Shown here: positions 1 to 5,000 of the stretch, piece after piece
Layout of the letters: every line of letters starts with the position of its first letter
Numbering within the stretch: the stretch's first letter is position 1
Assembly: GCA_023387335.1 (NCBI GenBank)
Contig: JAEWIF010000018.1
Coordinates: 1-7,353, forward strand
DNA: 7,353 bases
Direction of reading: 5' to 3'
DNA from: Pseudomonadota bacterium
GTDB taxonomy: Bacteria > Pseudomonadota > Gammaproteobacteria > Burkholderiales > Burkholderiaceae_C
Notes under the pieces: generated by a model
What the model saw: only the letters and a program-made list of their open reading frames with translations
The model's database searches: none
What the model was told of the DNA's origin: nothing
Position numbers and translations under genes: made by a program

Positions 1-2
1 AA

Positions 3-125
3 AATAGCTTTGGTGGCTATACAGGCTTTAAGCGCTTTATTGCAAGCCCAACAATAGTTGCTGTTGAAGGCGAAAATATGGATTCAGGTGAGTTTCAAAA
101 AGCATGGGAACAAGTCTGTAGGTAA
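3..125 (+). CDS. C-terminal 40 residues of a small phage or prophage protein (5' truncated)
   Basis: Only the 3' end is present; the reading frame is open from base 3 to a TAA at 123-125. The fragment has an aromatic, glycine-rich patch (SFGGYTGFKRF, residues 2-12 of the fragment), then a charged helix ending in W-E-Q-V-C-R. From memory, this patch resembles the C-terminal block of small, often exported, bacterial proteins of unknown function in which a motif like VCGxVNAKNSFGGYTGF precedes a last cysteine; the cysteine near the C-terminus here would fit a disulfide. That assignment is recollection, not a search. A strong terminator follows directly, so this is the last gene of its transcript. 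It could be a lysogeny-expressed accessory gene or an ordinary small gene of the tail operon; the missing N-terminus would decide. Confidence 0.7.
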   Translation, partial: NSFGGYTGFKRFIASPTIVAVEGENMDSGEFQKAWEQVCR

Positions 126-133
126 ACAAAGTG

Positions 134-160
134 AAAAAAGCACCTTAGGGTGCTTTTTTT
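134..160. terminator. Bidirectional intrinsic terminator between convergent genes
   Basis: A perfect 11-bp stem (AAAAAAGCACC, 134-144, with GGTGCTTTTTT, 149-159) encloses a four-base loop (TTAG). It is followed by T on the plus strand and, read on the minus strand, also ends in a T tract (139-134). It lies between the stop at 123-125 on the plus strand and the stop of the leftward RHH gene at 166-164, so it can serve both convergent transcripts. Confidence 0.9.
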
Positions 161-163
161 AGA

Positions 164-502
164 TCATTTTGTGCTTTTTGATAACTCACTTTCCTTTAAT
201 TTTACAAGTTGAAGTAAATGGTTTTGAGTTTTGATTAACTCTTCTTGAATAGCTTCATTTTGCTTAAGTTGAAGCACTAATCGCTCTTGCATTTCTACAT
301 TTCGAGAAAAAGCCTCAATGTTATGTAGGTGGTTCTCTTCAATTACAGCCTGTCTTTCAGAAAGCTCAAAGCTTTTCTCAAGACGAGCGACCATCTCAGC
401 ACTCTGTGAACGGTTATTCTCTTCCGCGGATTTCTCAATTTTTTCTTTTAATTCAGGCGGTACACGCAATCTAACTATAGTGTGGTCAGTTTGATTACTC
501 AT
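164..502 (-). CDS. Arc-family ribbon-helix-helix DNA-binding protein with coiled-coil tail (Mnt-position repressor)
   Basis: A 112-residue protein starting at the ATG 502-500, preceded by GAGG (514-511) with an 8-base spacer. The frame stays open upstream to 595, but that extension runs through the operators and lacks a ribosome binding site. Residues 9-14 (IVRLRV) form the beta-strand that would enter the major groove, 15-30 helix A, R31-S32 the turn typical of Arc, and 33-47 helix B. Residues about 50-108 are rich in E, Q, L and K and look like a coiled coil, so it is twice the length of P22 Arc and longer than Mnt. The gene diverges from the arc-like/antirepressor operon across three shared palindromes, the same place as mnt in P22 immI. 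The likely role is lysogenic repression of the rightward promoter, perhaps with autoregulation. The fold is clear; the operator assignment is inference. Confidence 0.9.
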   Translation of the reverse strand: MSNQTDHTIVRLRVPPELKEKIEKSAEENNRSQSAEMVARLEKSFELSERQAVIEENHLHNIEAFSRNVEMQERLVLQLKQNEAIQEELIKTQNHLLQLVKLKESELSKSTK

Positions 503-518
503 TAAAAAAACCTCAATG

Positions 519-531
519 CCACAAATTGTGG
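519..531. promoter_or_regulatory. Operator-like palindrome O1
   Basis: CCACAAATTGTGG is a perfect inverted repeat (CCACAA / TTGTGG around one central A). It overlaps the region just upstream of the ribosome binding site of the leftward RHH gene and would lie in its 5' leader or near its start point. It differs from O2 and O3 at one central base. Predicted target of one of the two adjacent RHH proteins. Confidence 0.75.
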
Positions 532-551
532 TAAATATTTCATGATAGGTA

Positions 552-580
552 TTTACATTACCACAAAGTGTGGCTATAGT
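552..580 (+). promoter_or_regulatory. Sigma-70 promoter of the arc-like/antirepressor operon (Pant analogue)
   Basis: TTTACA (552-557) and TATAGT (575-580) each differ from consensus by one base and are separated by exactly 17 bases. Transcription should start near 585-588, about 33 bases before the start codon at 620. The spacer is almost filled by operator O2, and O3 begins just after the start point, so bound repressor would block both polymerase binding and clearance. P22 Arc likewise binds between -35 and -10 of Pant. Confidence 0.8.
561..573. promoter_or_regulatory. Operator-like palindrome O2 inside the promoter spacer
   Basis: CCACAAAGTGTGG (CCACA / TGTGG around AAG) has the same sequence as O3 and lies wholly between the -35 and -10 boxes of the rightward promoter. 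Centres of O1, O2 and O3 are at 525, 567 and 596, so the gaps are 42 and 29 bases. A weak leftward -10 (TATCAT, 547-542) has no good -35; O2 would cover that -35 position, so O2 may also control the leftward gene. Confidence 0.8.
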
Positions 581-588
581 TATTAAAA

Positions 589-603
589 GCCACAAAGTGT
601 GGC
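589..603. promoter_or_regulatory. Operator-like palindrome O3 at the transcription start
   Basis: GCCACAAAGTGTGGC repeats the O2 core and extends the symmetry by one base pair on each side. It begins about two to five bases after the predicted start of the rightward transcript and ends 8 bases before GGAGG. In the mRNA it can fold as a short hairpin (GCCAC / GTGGC, five-base loop) directly before the ribosome binding site, so a second, translational effect is possible. Confidence 0.75.
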
Positions 604-619
604 ATTAAAAGGAGGAAGC

Positions 620-781
620 ATGAAAGATAAACAAAAAGATTCAACTGATGTGCGATTTCGGTTGACTAATGAATTGCATGAGCCATTAAAGCAAATGGCA
701 AAGAAAGAGCAGCGTTCAATGAATTATTTAATGAATAAGGCAGTTGAACTTTTAATTAAACAAGAGAGTGCGAAAGCATGA
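620..781 (+). CDS. Small Arc-like ribbon-helix-helix protein, 53 residues
   Basis: The start at 620 is set by AAAAGGAGG (607-615) four bases upstream; an in-frame ATG at 599 lies inside operator O3 and is unlikely. The product is 53 residues, the same length as P22 Arc as I remember it. Residues 11-15 (VRFRL) are the beta-strand, 17-31 helix A, R32-S33 the turn, and 34-48 helix B, so it is a bare RHH domain that would act as a dimer or a dimer pair on DNA. It is the first gene of the rightward operon, directly behind the three palindromes, and probably limits transcription of its own operon once the antirepressor promoter opens, as Arc does. Its stop overlaps a possible ATG (778) for the next frame. 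Which of the two RHH proteins binds the palindromes cannot be told from sequence. Confidence 0.88.
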   Translation: MKDKQKDSTDVRFRLTNELHEPLKQMAKKEQRSMNYLMNKAVELLIKQESAKA

Positions 782-795
782 AATCAATAGACAAC

Positions 796-858
796 AAAAA
801 AGCCCCTGAATCTTGCCGGATGCGGAGCTTTAGTGTTGTTAACAAAGGAATATTAACT
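796..858 (-). ncRNA. Predicted sar-like antisense RNA against the start region of the 859 gene
   Basis: The minus strand has a promoter-like pair (894-865), an expected start near 858-860, and about 60 nt later a terminator-type hairpin (831-799) followed by U. The product would be about 63-69 nt: an unstructured 5' arm complementary to bases 832-858, which includes the Shine-Dalgarno AAGGA (845-849) and reaches the ATG at 859, and a 3' hairpin. Position (between the arc-like gene and the antirepressor operon), orientation, size and target match sar RNA of P22, which blocks ant translation. Here the direct target is the small gene at 859; the antirepressor overlaps it by ATGA and would fall with it, as ant does with icd in P1 and P7. 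The prediction rests on sequence only; expression is not shown. Confidence 0.5.
799..831 (-). terminator. Intrinsic terminator of the predicted antisense RNA
   Basis: On the minus strand AAAGCTCC (831-824) pairs with GGGGCTTT (806-799) over 8 bp, including one G-U pair, and the RNA continues into U (six T in a row at 801-796). The inner loop can add a three-pair stem (AUC 821-819 with GAU 812-810). On the plus strand the same arms have a C-A mismatch (804 and 826) and only TTTAG follows, so the structure fits leftward better than rightward termination. Outer arms ACAACA (791-796) and TGTTGT (834-839) can extend the plus-strand hairpin. Confidence 0.6.
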
Positions 859-1149
859 ATGTCAAATATAACTCATATCACTGAAGCGAATCAAGTTCAG
901 ATCAGTGAACATCAATTAGAGCGCTTTGTTGATTTTATTAACAATGCAGAAGAAGGCTTTAGCGCACTAGAAACTCTAGTTCGCTTAATTATGGAAAAGT
1001 CTGAAAAGCACACTACTGCTTACACACTGGCAGCTATTACTTGGGATAAGTTGGATGACTGGGTAAGCGCATGTCATGAAGAGATTGGATACTTCAAGCG
1101 ACATTCACCAAAAGTGGCAAACTTGGTTTTAAAGGAGTCAGTAGCATGA
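859..1149 (+). CDS. Small acidic protein of unknown function, translationally coupled to the antirepressor
   Basis: A 96-residue protein. I chose ATG 859 because AAGGA (845-849) lies nine bases upstream; the frame is also open from ATG 778, which overlaps the stop of the arc-like gene, but that would translate 27 codons through the hairpin and has a weak ribosome site. The protein is mainly helical and acidic in its middle (residues 14-50), with an aromatic C-terminal half (W62, W68, Y78, F79) and no signal peptide or membrane segment. I do not recognise a family. Its stop overlaps the antirepressor start (ATGA, 1146-1149). It has the position of icd in the P1 immI operon, a small gene whose translation opens that of ant; there is no evidence that the sequences are related. 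The gene start is the predicted target of the antisense RNA. Confidence 0.78.
   Translation: MSNITHITEANQVQISEHQLERFVDFINNAEEGFSALETLVRLIMEKSEKHTTAYTLAAITWDKLDDWVSACHEEIGYFKRHSPKVANLVLKESVA
865..894 (-). promoter_or_regulatory. Predicted leftward promoter of the antisense RNA (Psar analogue)
   Basis: Read on the minus strand, TTGATT (894-889) and TATATT (870-865) are separated by 18 bases; the -35 matches consensus at four of six bases and the -10 at five of six. Transcription would begin near 860-858. It lies in the first codons of the 859 gene, firing against the operon, just as Psar of P22 lies in ant. A TTGACA at 865-860 has no good -10. Confidence 0.5.
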
Positions 1150-1688
1150 ATGCGATTGTTAATCGGAATTCCTTGATTCCAGTTATCGAACATGAAATTG
1201 CAGGCGAATTACAACCTTGTGTTGATGCACGCGAATTACACAAATGGCTCAAGTGTGGTGAACTGTTTGCCACTTGGATAAAAAAGCGAATCAAGACTTA
1301 CAAGTTTTTGGAAAATGAAGACTATGTTTTGATTTTGGTAAACACCAAAACCAAAGGTCGGGGTGGTAATCGAAGAAGTGTTGATTATTTTCTCACGTTA
1401 GATATGGCTAAAGAGCTGTCAATGGTTGAAAACAATGATCAAGGTCGAACCGCTAGACGTTATTTTATTAATTGCGAAAAATCCTTGAGACAAGCTGCAT
1501 TTGGCTTAATGAATCAATTCAACAAGGCGATGCTCGAAGTTGAGCGATTTACTGATATTGCATCAAATGCAGGGAGAACATTGTGTTTGGTTGGAAAGCA
1601 ATACAAACCGCAGGCTGTTCAAAAGGCTGAGGAGCTAAAGCAAAAAATTCAACCTTTGCTGCCTTTCGAGGATAAAAAGGATGAATGA
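1146..1688 (+). CDS. antA: AntA/AntB-family phage antirepressor
   Basis: A 180-residue protein, with GGAG (1134-1137) eight bases before ATG 1146. Residues about 24-93 match the AntA/AntB antirepressor domain: V-D-A-R-E-L-H-x-W-L (26-35), the F-x-x-W-I-x-x-R-I block (41-49), E-D-Y (58-60), and a Y-F-L-T-L-D-M-A-K-E-L-S-M run (81-93). R-T-A-R-R-Y-F (101-107) follows, a motif common in such proteins. The C-terminal helical part (115-175) ends in K-P-Q-A-V-Q-K and a Q-P-x-L-P-F tail, probably for oligomerisation or target binding. Family knowledge: these proteins inactivate phage repressors by direct binding and so trigger or widen induction. Translation is coupled to the previous gene by ATGA, and the stop overlaps the next gene by eight bases. 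The target repressor is not in this window. The use of the symbol refers to the domain, not to proven orthology. Confidence 0.88.
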   Translation: MNAIVNRNSLIPVIEHEIAGELQPCVDARELHKWLKCGELFATWIKKRIKTYKFLENEDYVLILVNTKTKGRGGNRRSVDYFLTLDMAKELSMVENNDQGRTARRYFINCEKSLRQAAFGLMNQFNKAMLEVERFTDIASNAGRTLCLVGKQYKPQAVQKAEELKQKIQPLLPFEDKKDE

Positions 1689-2007
1689 TCTAGATTTTGA
1701 GTTAAGCAAAGACATTCTAAGCATGAGCCGTGATGAGTTGCTGGAGGATATTAAATATCGAATTCTAGCGGATCGTGAAATGATTCTCCTGCATGCTAAG
1801 GAAAGACGAATCCTAGAGCAGGAAAAGCTAGAAATGATTACGCTCCTACAAAGGGGTGATGCAGCGATGGCTCGAGCAATGGATAAAATGCGTGAGTACG
1901 ATGTTTTAATAAAGCGAGGCACTAAAACCATTCTGATGTGGCGAACTAATTGTTATCTCTTAACAGCTATCTTAGTCATTGTGGCGATAGTCTTGATGAT
2001 TAAGTAA
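1681..2007 (+). CDS. Coiled-coil protein with C-terminal transmembrane anchor, function unknown
   Basis: A 108-residue protein beginning inside the last codons of the antirepressor gene (eight-base overlap); GAGG (1668-1671) sits nine bases upstream. Residues 1-75 are charged and helical with heptad-like hydrophobic spacing, likely a coiled coil. A basic stretch (K79, R80, K83, R89) leads into one hydrophobic segment (about 90-107), which ends two residues before the C-terminus. By the positive-inside rule the bulk faces the cytoplasm, so it looks tail-anchored in the inner membrane. No signal peptide, lipobox or catalytic motif is seen. It is the last gene before two terminators and is expected to be made together with the antirepressor. 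Superinfection exclusion, membrane tethering of a partner, or a lysis role are all possible; none is supported directly. Confidence 0.82.
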   Translation: MNDLDFELSKDILSMSRDELLEDIKYRILADREMILLHAKERRILEQEKLEMITLLQRGDAAMARAMDKMREYDVLIKRGTKTILMWRTNCYLLTAILVIVAIVLMIK

Positions 2008-2014
2008 AAACAAG

Positions 2015-2037
2015 ACCACCCTTCGGGGTGGTTTTTT
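2015..2037 (+). terminator. Intrinsic terminator closing the antirepressor operon
   Basis: ACCACCC (2015-2021) pairs perfectly with GGGTGGT (2026-2032) around a stable TTCG tetraloop, followed by T (2032-2037). It begins eight bases after the stop codon at 2005-2007. Confidence 0.92.
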
Positions 2038-2049
2038 AATATGTAATTC

Positions 2050-2071
2050 ACCCGCCTTGAGCGGGTTTTTT
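2050..2071 (+). terminator. Second tandem intrinsic terminator
   Basis: ACCCGC (2050-2055) pairs with GCGGGT (2061-2066) around a five-base loop, followed by six T (2066-2071). It starts 12 bases after the first terminator and ends 24 bases before the tape measure start. It may be the original spacer hairpin of the tail operon, with the cassette inserted upstream of it (inference). Confidence 0.85.
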
Positions 2072-2095
2072 ATTGCCTAAAATTTAGAGGTCAGC

Positions 2096-5000
2096 ATGTC
2101 TGGTAAAAATTTAACATTCAAATTAATCATGGACGCCGACACCAAAGGTTTCGTTGGCAATGTTAGACAGTCAGAAGATACAGTTAAATCAGTATTCAAC
2201 ACAATTAAGCACGAATCTGAACGATTAAAACAAGCAACTTCTGATGCTTCGAAAGAAATGGGAAATATTATCCCTAAAGGCACCAGTGAGTTAGCAGACA
2301 AACTTTCTCAGTCTCTAAATGCTGCTACAGGCATTATCAAAGATGCTGGTGACAATGCAAAATCTACAGCAGGGAATTTTACGGATTTTGGTAATAAGGC
2401 TGGAAAGGCTTTAGATCAACTTAAAGGAGATTTAGCCCAAGCCAAGCAAAATCTTGAAGCATTTTCAAAAACTAAAGCTTCACCTGCAGATATTGAAAAA
2501 GCACAAGTCCAGGTTGATCAACTTGAAAAAGAAGTTCAGCAAGCAGATCAGGCTTTTAGTGGATTTCAGGCAGAGGTAGGCAAAGCCAACAACAGCTTAA
2601 GAGAAACAGATACAGCAGCTCAAACGGCGCAAAAGGGCATTGATGGTGCTAAGTTTGCTGTTAACACACTTGTGGGTGCATTAACTGCTCTTGGTATAGG
2701 TTTGGGTATTCGTGAGCTTGCGGAAGCCGCCGACTCATACACTAACCTATCTGTCCGTATTCAGATTGCTACCCGTGAAGGTGGTGACTTTAGTTCTGCA
2801 ATGGCTGGAGTTCATCAGGTAGCACTTGCCACAAATTCTAGTTTACAGGCAACAGGTGATTTATTTACCCGACTGAATACAGTCGGCAAAGAAATGGGGA
2901 TGACGCAGCAACAGGCACTAGATCTCACGAAAACTGTTACACAAGCGATTCAGATTGGTGGTGGTACTGCACAGGCCAGTGAGGCTGCAATTACTCAGTT
3001 TATTCAGGCCATGCAAGGTTCTGTTCTTCGGGGAGAAGAATTTAATAGCATTATGGAGAATGGTTATGGTCTTGCAGAGGCTTTAGCCAAAGGATTGGGA
3101 GTCACTACTGGTGAGCTCCGAAAAATGGCGGAAAATGGTGAGCTTACATCTGAAAGGGTTGTTAAGGCTATTCAAAGCCAAGCTACCCAGATCCAAGAAA
3201 CCTACAACCAGTTTCCAACTACTATCAGCAATGCACTGCAGAAGATTTCCACACAATGGCAGATTCTGATTGGTGAGATGGATCAGGCCAATGGGTCAAG
3301 TGCAACGGTAGCTAATGCACTATCAATCATTGCTGACAATCTTGGAATCTTGAAAGTATTCTTTGATGATGTTGCTGAAGGTATTGGGTGGTTCCAGGGC
3401 AAACTATCTGAGATTGATCCATCTACTATTGAGGCAATCAGAAGTACCTTATCTGCTGTCTACGACACAATAAAAAATGTCATATCAAGTATGGCTGGCA
3501 TCGCTGAAACCGCCTGGAGTGCCTTTACATCTACCTTGGATGCGATTGCTCCATTATTTAACGCAATTATGGGTGGCAAGGAGGAGGTTAGTGGATTAAC
3601 TACTCTATTCAATGTTTTTAAAATTGCATTAGGGGTGGTATCTGATGCTGCAACTGGGCTAAACATTGCGCTTAAGCTACTCCTTGCAGGTATTCAGTTT
3701 ATTTCAGGAGGTATTTATGCACTTAGTGCCGCCGTACTGGATTTCTTAGGATTCGATGATCTGGCTGCACAGGCTCAAAATGCGTCTGATGCTCTGTTTA
3801 GACAAGCCGAAAAGAATGGTAGAGAGGCTAACAGGTTAGCACTTGAAAGCAAATCTGCAACAAGAGAAGCAATTCGAGAGATTCGTCAGACTGAAGATGA
3901 AGCAAATAAAGAACGGGTTGCTGAGAGCCAAAAAACTCTTAATGAATTAAAGCTTCAAGAAGAAAAGCATAAGGCTGACTACAAGGCTATTAGTGATGAG
4001 CGCATTCAGTTAGAGCAGCAGCTCCATGAAGCACGAAAAACTGGTAATCAGGTTGCAATTGATCAGGCTGTAAAAGGTCTTGCCGAGCTGGATACTAAGG
4101 AAAAAGCCTATCAGGCTGAGAGCCAGAAAATCACTGAGGCTAAGATTAAAGCTGCACAAGATTGGGTAAATGCTCAACTTACAGCAGCAGATGGCACTCA
4201 AAAAGCAGCTGATGCAGCCACCCAAAAAACCCTACAAACAATCCTTGCAGCTCAGGGTTTAAAACTTGAGTTTGATGGTGCTGGTAAAGCAATTGTCAAA
4301 GCCATGGATGATGGTACAAAAGCAACAGAGGGTACGGCAAATGCAGCTGATAAAGCGCGAAAAGCTGCAACCGCTTTAGGTCTGGATCTGGATGTTTCCT
4401 TAAATCGTGTCTCTGAAAAGTTCGCAGAAAATGGCAAAAATGTTAATAACTTTGCAGCAGGCCTTGATGATCTTGGTGTTAAGGGCAAGCAGGCTGGGCA
4501 GGTTACCTATGAAGCTTGGTTGACATGGCTGGAAACAGCAAAAAGCCAAGCTGAAATTGATATGGCTAAAGCAAAACTTCAAGAGTTTGGAGACCAGGGG
4601 AAAGTTTCAACAAGTCAGGTAGAGCAAGGCCTCATTGCTATCAAGATGCAAGCTCAAAAACTACCAGATGATATCGATCCTGTTACGGAGTCTTTCAAAA
4701 GACTAGGCATTGAGACCAAGGAAAATCTCAAGCTGGCTGCCCAACAGGCATTAATGGATTTTATTAATGTTCGTGATAGCGGCAAGGCTACTGCTGAAGG
4801 TGTGCAAAAGGCCTATGAAAAAGCTGCTCAGTCTGCGGCTGCATCTGGTGACGCAGGAAGAATTGCAGCGGTAAATGCAATGAATGCCGGGCGTAATCTT
4901 GAAGTGCAGATTGATGAAACCGGTAAGGCCACTGTAAAAGCCACAGATAAAGCCAATGAGTCATTGGACAGTATGCGCCGGTCGACAGATCGTGTTCGTG

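Noticed and set aside
542..549. ATGATAGG resembles a half-site of the P22 Arc operator.
   Set aside because: No symmetric partner at the right distance; the three CCACA-N3-TGTGG palindromes are far better candidates.
503..619. Longer starts for both RHH genes (ATG ending at 595 on the minus strand, ATG at 599 on the plus strand).
   Set aside because: Both lie in operator O3 and have no ribosome binding site, while ATG 502 (minus) and ATG 620 (plus) have good ones and give proteins that begin just before the RHH strand.
815..828. GCCGGATGCGG resembles the core of enterobacterial REP elements.
   Set aside because: Only one copy, located in the loop and arm of a local hairpin, and the host does not look enterobacterial; chance is the simpler view.
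778..860. Toxin-antitoxin reading of the RHH gene and the following small gene.
   Set aside because: The 859 product shows no toxin family signature, and the downstream antirepressor and divergent repressor fit a phage immunity switch better.
860..865. TTGACA on the minus strand as -35 of the antisense RNA.
   Set aside because: At 16-18 bases spacing the available -10 hexamers are poor (for example TTAACA), while TATATT at 870-865 with TTGATT gives a better pair and an RNA that covers the start codon region.
1094..1294. Minus-strand frame of 66 codons across the start of the antirepressor gene.
   Set aside because: It is a shadow of the plus-strand genes, with no ribosome site and no recognisable protein.
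1635..1931. Minus-strand frame of 98 codons opposite the coiled-coil gene.
   Set aside because: Serine- and arginine-rich translation typical of the complement of a real gene; it also crosses the antirepressor end.
2828..2838. CCACAAATT in the tape measure gene as a fourth operator.
   Set aside because: It is a half-site only, without the inverted partner, inside a coding region.
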